Source: Methylophaga sp.
GTDB taxonomy: Bacteria; Pseudomonadota; Gammaproteobacteria; Nitrosococcales; Methylophagaceae
DNA: 14,085 nt
Direction of reading: 5' to 3'
NCBI GenBank assembly: GCA_013139345.1
Contig: WTAY01000137.1
Location: 1 to 14,085 of the forward strand
Below are positions 1 through 7,365 of this stretch, in pieces. Positions within the stretch are counted from its first letter, which is position 1. Each line of letters begins with the position of its first letter. The notes below the pieces were generated by a model. It did no database searches. It was not told the origin of the DNA and worked only from the letters and a program-made list of their open reading frames with translations. The position numbers and the translations under genes were made by a program.

Positions 1-87
1 ATTACTTTTTGCTTGAGCGATAACGGCTTCTAAACCGCCCTCTTCTTCTGCCAGTAAATTAAGGTGACAGTGTGAGTCTATAAACAT
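1..87 (-). CDS. tatD: TatD-family metal-dependent hydrolase (DNase), N-terminal fragment
   Basis: Only the first 29 codons are in the window; the gene continues past position 1. The protein opens MFIDSHCHLN, the usual start of TatD/YcfH-family proteins, in which the HxH pair (here His6 and His8) binds the catalytic metals of a TIM-barrel hydrolase. Family members are 3'-5' exonucleases or DNases acting in the cytoplasm. The ATG at 87-85 lies 18 bases after the pilZ stop, with an A/G-rich AAAGAAG upstream as a weak ribosome site. Following holB and pilZ is the common order in gammaproteobacteria (ycfH beside holB in E. coli). The family call is firm from this motif plus context; which TatD paralogue it is (TatD, YcfH or YjjV type) cannot be decided from 29 residues. 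Confidence 0.85.
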   Translation of the reverse strand, partial: MFIDSHCHLNLLAEEEGGLEAVIAQAKSN

Positions 88-105
88 GATTAAGCTTCTT
101 TGGGG

Positions 106-459
106 TTACATTGTGTGTGTGACTTTATCGGATTTTAATCGATCAGCCAAATAGGTTTCAATTTTGTTTTTTACTATGGTTCCAGAACCATCTAAATCAC
201 TAAAGTGAACACCAATCCCTGCTGCTTGATTACCTTGTGCTCCTTTTGGTGTTAACCAAGCAATGGTGCCTGCTACGGGAATTCTTTCAGCTTCTTTCAT
301 TAGTGTTAATAAGATGAATACTTCTTCGCCTAATTCATAAACTTTATTGGTAGGGATAAATATTCCACCACTTTTTAAAAAGGGCATATAGGCATGATAA
401 AGCATGTTTTCATCACTGATCTTGAGTGACAAAATACCTTTCCGTGGATTCATAGCCAT
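106..459 (-). CDS. pilZ: PilZ domain protein, type IV pilus biogenesis type
   Basis: A 117-residue single-domain protein resembling the founding PilZ of type IV pilus assembly. Recognisable blocks are PRKGILSL (5-12), the FIPTNK stretch (about 34-39) and TPKGAQGNQAAGIGVHF in the C-terminal half. PilZ of this class works in the cytoplasm with the pilus machinery (FimX/PilB in studied species). The c-di-GMP signature RxxxR plus D/NxSxxG is not present: there is one Arg near the N-terminus, and GGIFIPT stands where the second motif would be. It is therefore inferred to be a non-binding PilZ. Two starts are possible, ATG 459-457 or ATG 453-451 (MAMNP); AAGG lies 10 bases before the first, so that one is used. 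It sits 19 bases after holB. Pilus genes themselves are not in the window. Confidence 0.9.
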   Translation of the reverse strand: MAMNPRKGILSLKISDENMLYHAYMPFLKSGGIFIPTNKVYELGEEVFILLTLMKEAERIPVAGTIAWLTPKGAQGNQAAGIGVHFSDLDGSGTIVKNKIETYLADRLKSDKVTHTM

Positions 460-478
460 AGTTTTCTTACCTTAGGGT

Positions 479-1435
479 TTAGCGGTTAAGTGCTGATGTT
501 CTATTTAGGTCTCGTTGCATTACTGAAACCATAAATTGCTCTATTAACAAGGTCTTGTTAATGTTATTTGAAGACGATATTAACTTTATTGTAGCGATGA
601 TGCAATCGTAAATAATCCAGTATTGCGTACTATTATGGCCATCGCCCTGTTCTTGTATTTTAAGCAAGCGTATTTTTATTTTGTTTTGTAAATAATTGAA
701 CACCATTAATAGATCATACTGCAACCAGTCCTTTGCTAAAAGGACTGGGTTAGCTCGACCTTGTAATAATGATTCAAAGTCATCATCAAGTTGTTGAAGT
801 TTATTTATTAAGTCACCCTCAAGCATCTTTAAAACTGCAAGGGGGGCCCCTTTTGCTAATTTTAATAGTGGTAAAACATCTGCCTGTTGATCCAGTGTAG
901 CTTGTTGTTGTAGCCAGTGAATTGCACTTTCTTGAGATGGTGTCGGTAAACTTATTTTTTGGCAACGGCTTAAAATTGTAATTGGCAATTGTTCAGGTTT
1001 TGCAGAAGCTAGAATTAATATCGTGTTCTTTTGCGGTTCTTCAAGCAACTTTAATAGACTGTTATTGGCATTTATATTCATGTTTTCAGCAGGAGCTATA
1101 ATCACGGTCTTCCATTGTGCAACCGTTGGTGTCAGTTCTTGTTTATCTTTTAGCTGACGGATTTGTTCTATTTTTATTTGCTTGCCAGCTTCTTCTGGTT
1201 GAATACAATTGTGATCAGGATGGCTACCTGCTGTAAATAATTGACAGCTATGACAGTGACCACATATTTGTTGATCCTGATTATTTTCACAGAGTATTGT
1301 TGCAGCAATATGATTGGCTAGACTTAGTTTTCCTAGGCCAGATACACCGGTCAAAATGAGCGCATGTGGAAGACGTTGCTGCTTCATTTGTTGGCGAATA
1401 TTCTGCCATTGAGATTCCTGCCATGGATATAACAT
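479..1435 (-). CDS. holB: DNA polymerase III subunit delta prime
   Basis: A 318-residue clamp-loader subunit that, with DnaX (gamma/tau) and HolA (delta), loads the beta sliding clamp at primer ends. The N-terminal AAA+ module carries a P-loop-like GVSGLGKL (30-37). A zinc site is formed by Cys49, Cys58, Cys61 and Cys64, matching the spacing in E. coli delta prime. LLEEPQ (130-135) and the conserved SRC motif (156-158), whose Arg acts as a trans arginine finger on the neighbouring ATPase subunit, follow in order. The remainder is helical clamp-loader collar sequence and is more divergent. Its ATG (1435-1433) abuts the tmk stop TAA with no spacer, so translational coupling is likely. Next to tmk is the usual location. 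Length is close to the E. coli protein (334 residues). Confidence 0.95.
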   Translation of the reverse strand: MLYPWQESQWQNIRQQMKQQRLPHALILTGVSGLGKLSLANHIAATILCENNQDQQICGHCHSCQLFTAGSHPDHNCIQPEEAGKQIKIEQIRQLKDKQELTPTVAQWKTVIIAPAENMNINANNSLLKLLEEPQKNTILILASAKPEQLPITILSRCQKISLPTPSQESAIHWLQQQATLDQQADVLPLLKLAKGAPLAVLKMLEGDLINKLQQLDDDFESLLQGRANPVLLAKDWLQYDLLMVFNYLQNKIKIRLLKIQEQGDGHNSTQYWIIYDCIIATIKLISSSNNINKTLLIEQFMVSVMQRDLNRTSALNR

Positions 1436-2056
1436 TTACAGTAAGGGCTGAAGAATGCGTGTTAATTGATGTTCAATTTCAGCAATTGATTGACTCGCAT
1501 CAATAATCTTTATGCGTTGTGGTTCTTTTTCAGCACGCTCTAAATAACAGTTTCTCACTTTCTGGAAGAAGTCGACTTTCTCTTGTTCAAAACGGTCTAC
1601 ACCTTGGTTTCTACTTAGAACGCGCTGTTGTCCTAATTCAACAGGTAAGTCGAAAAGTAATGTGAGATCAGGTTGTAAACCATTTAGCGTCCACTGTGCC
1701 AGTTCATTAATACGCTGTTGCTCGATACCTCGACCACCACCTTGATAGGCAAATGTAGCATCAGTAAAGCGATCTGATAATACCCACTCACCACGCTCAA
1801 GAGCTGGTTTTATAACTTGTGCAACATGTTCTGCACGGGCAGAAAACATAAGTAAAAGCTCGGTATCAACCGCCATTCCAGTTTCTGTAGGTGTTAATAG
1901 CAATGTTCTTATCGCTTCACCAAGCTCTGTTCCACCAGGTTCGCGTGTTACTTTTAGCTGTTTTCCATTCTCAGATAAATAACGCTGAATAAAGGCGAGT
2001 TGTGTTGACTTCCCTGCCCCTTCTATTCCTTCGATACTGATAAATAGTGACTTCAT
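1436..2056 (-). CDS. tmk: Thymidylate kinase (dTMP kinase)
   Basis: Converts dTMP to dTDP with ATP, an essential step common to the de novo and salvage routes to dTTP. The 206-residue protein has the P-loop GIEGAGKS (10-17), the REPGGT nucleotide-site motif (38-43), the DRF motif (95-97) followed by FAYQGGGRG, and an Arg-containing LID around 149-159 (RNQGVDRFEQE). Length and motifs are typical of the bacterial enzyme. One small variation is Thr101 in DATFAYQG, where many homologues have Ser. The start ATG shares one base with the mltG stop (TAATG), and the stop is immediately followed by the holB start, so the three genes are almost certainly co-transcribed and coupled. The product works in the cytoplasm. 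Confidence 0.97.
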   Translation of the reverse strand: MKSLFISIEGIEGAGKSTQLAFIQRYLSENGKQLKVTREPGGTELGEAIRTLLLTPTETGMAVDTELLLMFSARAEHVAQVIKPALERGEWVLSDRFTDATFAYQGGGRGIEQQRINELAQWTLNGLQPDLTLLFDLPVELGQQRVLSRNQGVDRFEQEKVDFFQKVRNCYLERAEKEPQRIKIIDASQSIAEIEHQLTRILQPLL

Positions 2057-3069
2057 TATTTTTTCTTTTTCAACTGGTACTTTCTAACCGCTTTGTTATG
2101 AGCCGTTAATGTATTAGAGAAAATATGGCGACCATCTTGCCCTGTTGCTACAAAATAAAGGCTTTTCCCATCAGCCGGATGCAATGCTGCATGAATAGCT
2201 TCTTTGCTCGGCAAGGCGATAGGTGTTGGCGGTAGACCATATCGAGTATAGGTATTGTAAGGTGTATCTTTCCTCAAGTCTTTACGACGAATATTGCCTT
2301 TATATTGCTCTCCCATTCCATAAATAACGGTGGGGTCAGTTTGCAGGCGCATTCCTTTTTCTAACCTACGAACAAATACGCCAGCAATTTGAGCGCGTTC
2401 CTCAGCAATGCCTGTTTCTTTTTCAATGATGGATGCCATGATCAATGCATCATACTTTGTTTTATAAGGTAAGTTCTCAGCCTTGTTTTTCCAAGCATCA
2501 TCTAAGACTGATGTCATCAGTTGATGTGCGCGTTGCAATAGTTGCTTATCGCTTGTTCCAGCAGTAAAAAAATAGGTTTCAGGTAAGAATTCACCCTCCC
2601 CATGACCGGCATACTCAATAGCGACCATAACGCTAGCTAAGTCTGTTTCAGTGAGTGTTTTCTTTATTCTACTATCATTAATCAGCATATCAATGAGTTG
2701 CTGGCTGTTTAATCCCTCAACAATAGTGAATGCATATTGAATTACTTTGCCAGAAGTTAATTGTTCAAGTAATTCAGGTAAGGTTGTGTTCTCTTTTATA
2801 AGATACTCACCCGTTTTAATTAGATGTGCCTTATTTTGCAAGCGTCCATAAATGTACAAATAATCTACAGGAAATGGTGAGATACCTGCATTTTTAAGAT
2901 CTCGACTTATTTGTTTTAGGTTGCTACCCGGTTTAACGGTATAAACAAAGCCATCTTTGGGAACGTTTAGAAAGGAAGCTTTAAAACGATCATGTTCATA
3001 ATTAATAACAATGGTGGCTACACTTAAAAAAAGAATACCCATAATCAACAACTTTGTAATTAAGCGCAT
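2056..3069 (-). CDS. mltG: Endolytic murein transglycosylase MltG (YceG)
   Basis: A 337-residue inner-membrane enzyme that cleaves nascent glycan strands and is proposed to terminate peptidoglycan polymerisation. One hydrophobic segment (about 5-23) anchors it, with the rest periplasmic. A LysM-like region (about 40-110, FVYTVKPGSNLKQIS) precedes the catalytic YceG fold. SIIEKETG (213-220) holds the catalytic glutamate region, and RLQTDPTVIYGMG (241-253), YNTYTRYGLPPTPI (271-284) and HPADGKSLYFVA (297-308) are family hallmarks. The C-terminus is a Lys-rich tail (KKKK). The ATG start follows the pabC stop after one base. The order pabC-mltG-tmk-holB is the same as in E. coli, so identity is secure. 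Confidence 0.96.
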   Translation of the reverse strand: MRLITKLLIMGILFLSVATIVINYEHDRFKASFLNVPKDGFVYTVKPGSNLKQISRDLKNAGISPFPVDYLYIYGRLQNKAHLIKTGEYLIKENTTLPELLEQLTSGKVIQYAFTIVEGLNSQQLIDMLINDSRIKKTLTETDLASVMVAIEYAGHGEGEFLPETYFFTAGTSDKQLLQRAHQLMTSVLDDAWKNKAENLPYKTKYDALIMASIIEKETGIAEERAQIAGVFVRRLEKGMRLQTDPTVIYGMGEQYKGNIRRKDLRKDTPYNTYTRYGLPPTPIALPSKEAIHAALHPADGKSLYFVATGQDGRHIFSNTLTAHNKAVRKYQLKKKK

Positions 3070-3070
3070 C

Positions 3071-3901
3071 TTATCTTTTCACCATAGATAAGGCCTGCTG
3101 CAACTGTTGCGTTATGCTGCCAAGCGTGTATTTTTTTTCTATATCGACAACATCTATTACAGGCCAAATACCATTTATGCTATTACAAACAAATACTTCA
3201 TCTGCTTTTCTTAAGTCATTTCGAGTAATAACCGTCTCTTTAATTAGCAAACCAAGTTGACTTGCAAGATGCATAATTTGTGCTCGCATAATTCCTGCAA
3301 CACCTGATTTGTTTAATAAAGGAGTTAAAAGCTGATTAGACTTAGACTTCACGATGAAAACATTGCTCATTGTGCCTTCAACCAAATTATTAGATTGATC
3401 AAACATTAAACCTTCAGCTATCTCTGCGTTATCCCATTCATTACGAGCTAAAACATTATCAAGCCGATTAAGATGCTTAATACCTGCCAAGCTTGTATTT
3501 TCTGATAATTTATGCTGACAAAAACGAACTGAAACACCTGTTAAACTGTGGCTTTCTGGATAGTTTGGCAAAGGATGCGTTGAAATAATACGTGTTGGTT
3601 CAACCGTGTTTTCGGCAAGGTAACCTCGGCCGCCACTGCCTCGCGTAATCATTATTTTAATCACAGCATCAGAATCACTTAGGTTTTGATACACCTCAAT
3701 TAATTCTTTGCGTAATAGCTCAAGCTGTCGAAATGGAATATTAAGTCGGCCACAGCCATCTAAAAGTCTTTTTAGATGAGCTTCAATAAACTCTGGGATA
3801 CCGTGACGAAATGCGATAGTTTCAAAAAGGCCATCTCCATACTGTAGACCTCGATCTGAAACAGCGATTCTATCTTCGGGCTTTCCGTTAACAAGAACCA
3901 C
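3071..3901 (-). CDS. pabC: Aminodeoxychorismate lyase
   Basis: A PLP enzyme of fold type IV that splits 4-amino-4-deoxychorismate into p-aminobenzoate and pyruvate for folate synthesis. The 276-residue protein begins VLVNGK and has the family motif SDRGLQYGDGLFET (15-28). The PLP lysine is Lys142 within GIKHLNRLDNVLAR, and Glu175 lies in LVEGTMSN, as in the branched-chain aminotransferase superfamily. Branched-chain or D-amino-acid aminotransferases share the fold, but the size, the HLNRLDNV sequence and the place between fabF and mltG favour PabC. The start is GTG (3901-3899), chosen because it places VLVNG at the normal family N-terminus. The upstream ribosome site is weak (AAGAG about 12 bases away), suggesting low translation. 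It lies 15 bases after fabF. Confidence 0.93.
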   Translation of the reverse strand: MVLVNGKPEDRIAVSDRGLQYGDGLFETIAFRHGIPEFIEAHLKRLLDGCGRLNIPFRQLELLRKELIEVYQNLSDSDAVIKIMITRGSGGRGYLAENTVEPTRIISTHPLPNYPESHSLTGVSVRFCQHKLSENTSLAGIKHLNRLDNVLARNEWDNAEIAEGLMFDQSNNLVEGTMSNVFIVKSKSNQLLTPLLNKSGVAGIMRAQIMHLASQLGLLIKETVITRNDLRKADEVFVCNSINGIWPVIDVVDIEKKYTLGSITQQLQQALSMVKR

Positions 3902-3916
3902 TTTTATATTAGTCTC

Positions 3917-5158
3917 TTAAGTTAACTTCTTAAAGATGATTGTACCATTTGTTCCGCCAAAACCAAACGAGTTAGACATGGCTATATCAATTGGCATTTG
4001 GCGGGCAGTGTGAGGTACATAATCTAAATCACATTCAGGATCTGGATTGTCGAGATTGATTGTTGGCGGGGCAACCTGATCTTGAATAGCGAGCACACTA
4101 AATACAGCTTCAACACCACCTGCGGCACCTAACAAGTGACCAATCATAGATTTTGTTGAGCTAACTGCAACATCATATGCTGCTGAACCAAAGGCTGATT
4201 TTAATGCTTGAGTCTCGCCGGCATCACCTGCTGGTGTTGATGTACCATGTGCATTCACGTAGTCGATCTGTTCAGGTGTTAATCCGGCATCAGCCATTGC
4301 ATTTTTCATGCAACGAGCTGCACCTTCACCGCCAACAGAAGGTGAGGTCATATGGTATGCATCCGAACTCATTCCTGAACCAGCAAGTTCTGCATAAATA
4401 TGTGCACCACGCTTAACTGCATGTTCATACTCTTCAAGAACAACCATGCCTGCACCATCCCCAAGAACAAAACCATCACGATCTTTATCCCATGGGCGGC
4501 TAGCAGCTTGAGGATCATCATTTCGTGTAGATAGTGCACGTGCAGCGGCAAAACCACCTAGGCCTGTCTTAGATGTCGACATTTCGGCACCACCGGCAAG
4601 CATGACATCAGCGTCACCGTATTGAATCATGCGGCCTGCTGAAGCAATATTGTGTGTTCCACTTGAACAAGCTGTTGCTATCGCAATATTTGGGCCTTTT
4701 AGACCAAACATGATCGACAAGTTACCTGCGACCATATTAATGATATTACTAGGAACAAAGAAAGGAGATATTTTTCTTGGGCCACCTTTAAGGTAAGAAT
4801 CATAACCTGCTTCAATACCTGGTAAACCACCAATACCTGCACCAATGGCAACACCAAAACGTACAGCATTTTCATCGGTAATTTCAATACCCGAGTCTTC
4901 GATAGCTTCTTTACCAGCAGCAATACCATAATGAATAAAGGTATCCATCTTTTTAGCATCTTTACGAGGAATAATACTCGTGATATCAAAGTTTTTGATA
5001 CTGCCACCAAAGCGAACAGAGAAGTCAGAAACATCAAAGACAGTAAGGGGAGCAATACCACTCTTACCTGCGAGAATGTTTTCCCACGTTTCTTTCACAT
5101 TTAAACCAACTGGTGTGATTGCACCAAGGCCAGTTATTACAACACGACGTTTAGACAT
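3917..5158 (-). CDS. fabF: 3-oxoacyl-[acyl-carrier-protein] synthase II
   Basis: Elongating beta-ketoacyl-ACP synthase: condenses malonyl-ACP with acyl-ACP in fatty-acid synthesis. The 413-residue thiolase-fold protein shows the Cys-His-His triad: Cys164 in TACSSG, His304 in VNAHGTSTP and His341 in SMIGHLLGAAGG. The gatekeeper loop SFGFGGTN (397-404) is intact. Long stretches match E. coli FabF closely, for example GGPRKISPFFVPS, ALSTRNDDPQAASRPWDK and RDGFVLGDGAGM. FabB-type enzymes are shorter and lack this pattern, so FabF is the better name. The start ATG at 5158 is preceded by GGGGAG seven bases upstream, a strong ribosome site. It lies 96 bases after acpP, separated by a hairpin, and 15 bases before pabC. 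Confidence 0.98.
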   Translation of the reverse strand: MSKRRVVITGLGAITPVGLNVKETWENILAGKSGIAPLTVFDVSDFSVRFGGSIKNFDITSIIPRKDAKKMDTFIHYGIAAGKEAIEDSGIEITDENAVRFGVAIGAGIGGLPGIEAGYDSYLKGGPRKISPFFVPSNIINMVAGNLSIMFGLKGPNIAIATACSSGTHNIASAGRMIQYGDADVMLAGGAEMSTSKTGLGGFAAARALSTRNDDPQAASRPWDKDRDGFVLGDGAGMVVLEEYEHAVKRGAHIYAELAGSGMSSDAYHMTSPSVGGEGAARCMKNAMADAGLTPEQIDYVNAHGTSTPAGDAGETQALKSAFGSAAYDVAVSSTKSMIGHLLGAAGGVEAVFSVLAIQDQVAPPTINLDNPDPECDLDYVPHTARQMPIDIAMSNSFGFGGTNGTIIFKKLT

Positions 5159-5195
5159 CTGGTCTCCCCTTTCTTTTTGCTATCGCTTAAAACAA

Positions 5196-5236
5196 CATAG
5201 CCGCCTAGAGTGCGTGAACACTTCTAGGCGGCTATG
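5196..5236 (-). terminator. Stem-loop terminator or attenuator between acpP and fabF
   Basis: A perfect 14-bp inverted repeat (CATAGCCGCCTAGA at 5196-5209, complement at 5223-5236) extended by three more pairs after a single bulged base, closing a loop of about six bases. Read on the minus strand it starts 18 bases after the acpP stop and is followed by TTGTTTT, a moderately T-rich tail. On the plus strand no T tract follows, so it is directional, serving acpP. The stem is the most GC-rich patch in its neighbourhood. A partial intrinsic terminator is the best reading; an mRNA-stabilising 3' end for acpP is also possible. Terminator efficiency is inferred, not seen. Confidence 0.7.
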
Positions 5237-5254
5237 GTAAAGCAATTAGTAATA

Positions 5255-5491
5255 TTAAGACTGAACTGAATTAATATAATTAACAGCTTCGCTAACTGTA
5301 GTGATTTTCTCAGCATCTTCATCTGGGATTTCACATTCGAATTCTTCTTCAAGTGCCATTACTAATTCAACAGTATCTAAAGAATCAGCACCCAAATCAT
5401 CAATAAATGAAGCTTCAGTTGTAACTTCATCTGGGTTAACACCTAGTTGTTCAACAACAATGTCTTTTACTCGAGCTACGATATCACTCAT
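5255..5491 (-). CDS. acpP: Acyl carrier protein
   Basis: A 78-residue acidic four-helix carrier that holds growing acyl chains on a 4'-phosphopantetheine arm. The arm is attached at Ser37 (counting Met1) in the universal GADSLDTVELVM motif. The flanking sequences VARVKDIVVEQLGV and EEEFECEIPDEDAEKI are near-standard for gammaproteobacterial ACP, and length is normal. The ATG is preceded by GAAGGAAA, a good ribosome site, though somewhat far at about ten bases. It lies between fabG (138-base gap) and fabF (96-base gap), the widest spacers in the lipid block, suggesting its own promoter and a following terminator. That would match the known need for ACP in much greater amounts than the Fab enzymes. 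Confidence 0.99.
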   Translation of the reverse strand: MSDIVARVKDIVVEQLGVNPDEVTTEASFIDDLGADSLDTVELVMALEEEFECEIPDEDAEKITTVSEAVNYINSVQS

Positions 5492-5537
5492 AACGTATGT
5501 TTCCTTCAGTGGTTAAATACATAAAACGTGAACGCAT

Positions 5538-5564
5538 TTTATAGTGCGGGCACTTTAGAGACAA
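5538..5564 (-). promoter_or_regulatory. Candidate acpP promoter
   Basis: On the minus strand, TTGTCT (5564-5559) and TATAAA (5543-5538) resemble sigma70 -35 and -10 boxes in the fabG-acpP gap. The spacer is only 15 bases, shorter than the optimal 17, which lowers confidence. The predicted start would give a leader of roughly 40 bases including the acpP ribosome site. The argument from context is that acpP commonly has its own promoter at this place in gammaproteobacteria. Confidence 0.35.
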
Positions 5565-5612
5565 GCTAAATCACATAATTAAGGGTTCAACCTAGTGTTA
5601 AATGGCTTGCTA

Positions 5613-5628
5613 GAGCTAAAATTAGCTC
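5613..5628 (-). repeat. Small inverted repeat just after fabG
   Basis: GAGCTAA and its complement TTAGCTC (5613-5619 and 5622-5628) form a short 6-7 bp hairpin within two bases of the fabG stop. On the minus strand the following bases are TAGCAAGCC, with no T run, so it is not a canonical terminator. It may act as a weak 3'-end hairpin or an RNA processing site; no function is shown by the sequence. Confidence 0.35.
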
Positions 5629-5629
5629 A

Positions 5630-6373
5630 TTAATTCATATACATACCGCCGTTTACATTTAGGTTCTCACCAGTAATGTATGCGGCAGGTTCACTAGCCA
5701 AGAAGCTAACTGCCGCAGCAATTTCTTCTGGTTCGCCTAATCGTTTAATAGGTACTTGAGATAATAGTGCTGTTTTATGATCATCAGACAAAGAACTTGT
5801 CATGTCGGTATCAATAAAACCTGTAGCAACCGTGTTAACAGTAATTCCTCGTGGCCCTACTTCACGTGCTAATGATTTGCTAAAACCAATAACACCCGCT
5901 TTTGCAGCTGCGTAGTTTGTTTGACCAGCATTACCCATTACGCCAACAACAGAAGTGATTGTAATAATACGGCCCCAACGCGCCTTAGTCATTGCACGTA
6001 TGCAACGTTTAGTCACTGTGAAAATTGGCGTTAGGTTAGTATCAATGATGTCATTCCACTCATCATTTTTCATTCGCATTAATAGGTTGTCACGTGTAAT
6101 ACCGGCATTATTGACCAAAATACTTGGCGCACCATATTGTGATTCTGTTGCAGAGACAACCGCTTCGATAGAGTCCGCATCGGTTACATTAAGAACCATG
6201 CCTGAACCTGTAACGCCTGCTTCTTGCAAAAAGGCAGTGATTGTTTCAGCCCCACCTTCTGATGTCGCCGTACCAACAACGGTGGCTCCTTGCTGACCTA
6301 AACTTAATGCTATTGCACGACCGATACCACGGGTAGCACCCGTTACTAATGCAATTTTACCTTCTAAACTCAT
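5630..6373 (-). CDS. fabG: 3-oxoacyl-[acyl-carrier-protein] reductase
   Basis: NADPH-dependent short-chain dehydrogenase that reduces 3-ketoacyl-ACP to 3-hydroxyacyl-ACP. The 247-residue protein has the Rossmann cofactor motif TGATRGIG (11-18), NNAG (88-91) and the catalytic tetrad Asn113, Ser141, Tyr154 and Lys158 (YAAAK). The substrate-helix region and the C-terminal GENLNVNGGMYMN are typical of FabG; most other short-chain dehydrogenases differ there. The ATG overlaps the fabD stop as ATGA (6370-6373), so the two are translationally coupled. GAGAAACCTC-like sequence upstream inside fabD offers a ribosome site (AGGAG). A 138-base gap separates it from acpP. Confidence 0.98.
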   Translation of the reverse strand: MSLEGKIALVTGATRGIGRAIALSLGQQGATVVGTATSEGGAETITAFLQEAGVTGSGMVLNVTDADSIEAVVSATESQYGAPSILVNNAGITRDNLLMRMKNDEWNDIIDTNLTPIFTVTKRCIRAMTKARWGRIITITSVVGVMGNAGQTNYAAAKAGVIGFSKSLAREVGPRGITVNTVATGFIDTDMTSSLSDDHKTALLSQVPIKRLGEPEEIAAAVSFLASEPAAYITGENLNVNGGMYMN

Positions 6374-7311
6374 GAGGTTTCTCCTAATGCTTTAACTGCT
6401 TTTTCTAATGTTGCTGTATCTAATACAGGGTATGCGACTACTGATTTATCGATACGTTTAGTTAACCCTGCTAATACTTTACCTGGACCACACTCTACGA
6501 TTTTATCAACACCTTGCTGTGCTAAATATTGCACTGTTTCAACCCAACGAACGGGGCTGTGTAATTGCTGTGCTAATAAGCTTTTAATTTCATCAGAATC
6601 AGAACTGCTTGTCACACTGACATTGTGAACAACAGGTGTCAGTGGCGACTCAACTGTAATAATTGTTAGTGCCGCAGCTAAGTTTTCTGCTGCTGGCTTC
6701 ATCAATGCACAATGTGATGGTACGCTGACAGGTAATAGTAAAGCGCGTTTAGCACCCTGTTCTTTTGCTAAATCAATGGCTTTATTTACCGCATTAACGG
6801 CGCCTGCAATAACCACTTGGCCAGGAGAGTTAAAGTTAACAGCCTCAACAACACCTAATGCAGCAGCTTCATCACATAATGCTTTCACAGAGTCATCATC
6901 TAAGCCTAGAATTGCAGCCATAGCACCTTTACCAGCGGGTACTGCTTTTTGCATAAATTGACCACGTTGTGCTACTAGTTTTATAGCATCTGAAAAGTCT
7001 AGTGCGCCAGCAGCCACTAGTGCTGAGTATTCACCAAGACTATGACCTGCAAAAAAGTCAGGTTTAATATCAGTCGTTTTCTGCCAACAGCGCCATACAG
7101 CAATACCTGCTGCAAGCATCGCAGGTTGAGTTTTATCTGTTTGATTTAGTTCTTCTACAGGACCATTAGAAACAAGATCCCAAAGGTCATAGCCTAAAGC
7201 ATCAGATGCTTGTGAGAATGTTTCTTGAACTTCTGGAAATTGAACTGCTAAGTCTGATAGCATCGTTAAAGATTGAGATCCCTGACCGGGAAATACAAAA
7301 GCTAAACTCAT
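6370..7311 (-). CDS. fabD: Malonyl-CoA:ACP transacylase
   Basis: Transfers malonyl from CoA to ACP, supplying the two-carbon donor for every elongation. The 313-residue protein opens LAFVFPGQGSQ, the usual MCAT start. The nucleophile is Ser91 in GHSLGEYSALV, Arg117 (QRGQFMQ) binds the malonyl carboxylate, and His200 in VPSHCALM is the catalytic partner. GPGKVL in the C-terminal part completes the pattern. Length matches E. coli FabD (309). The ATG at 7311 has GAGG eight bases upstream. That ribosome site lies in a small potential hairpin (7318-7330). It follows fabH by 54 bases and overlaps fabG by four. Confidence 0.98.
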   Translation of the reverse strand: MSLAFVFPGQGSQSLTMLSDLAVQFPEVQETFSQASDALGYDLWDLVSNGPVEELNQTDKTQPAMLAAGIAVWRCWQKTTDIKPDFFAGHSLGEYSALVAAGALDFSDAIKLVAQRGQFMQKAVPAGKGAMAAILGLDDDSVKALCDEAAALGVVEAVNFNSPGQVVIAGAVNAVNKAIDLAKEQGAKRALLLPVSVPSHCALMKPAAENLAAALTIITVESPLTPVVHNVSVTSSSDSDEIKSLLAQQLHSPVRWVETVQYLAQQGVDKIVECGPGKVLAGLTKRIDKSVVAYPVLDTATLEKAVKALGETS

Positions 7312-7317
7312 TTAATA

Positions 7318-7350
7318 AACCTCAAAGGTTAAGGATATAGACCAAGGTCT
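7318..7350 (-). repeat. Two short inverted repeats in the fabH-fabD spacer
   Basis: The 54-base spacer holds AACCT-CAA-AGGTT (7318-7330) and AGACC-AA-GGTCT (7339-7350), each with 5-bp arms. The first includes part of the GAGG ribosome site of fabD, so it could dampen fabD initiation. Arms this short arise easily by chance in an AT-leaning genome, and the 2-3 base loops are unfavourable; any role is speculative. Confidence 0.25.
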
Positions 7351-7365
7351 TTTTAAGCGCTAAGG

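Noticed and set aside
4177..4416. Plus-strand open frame of 79 codons inside fabF
   Set aside because: It lies wholly opposite a strongly conserved gene, its translation is His/Leu-rich with no recognisable domain, and no ribosome site stands out. It is an antisense shadow.
4699..5061. Minus-strand open frame of 120 codons in another frame of fabF
   Set aside because: Same-strand alternative frame fully inside fabF, very rich in Leu and Val, with no recognisable family. The FabF frame has all catalytic motifs intact, so no frameshift is implied.
5519..5543. FabR- or FadR-like operator upstream of acpP (GCGTTCACG flanked by AAAA/TTTT)
   Set aside because: About 12 of 18 positions are symmetric, but the match to either regulator's site is poor and largely due to A/T runs.
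5613..5628. Terminator after fabG
   Set aside because: The hairpin is short with a two-to-four-base loop and no T run follows on the minus strand, so I list it only as an inverted repeat.
5955..6296. Plus-strand open frame of 113 codons inside fabG
   Set aside because: Antisense to conserved fabG sequence including its catalytic region; no family resemblance.
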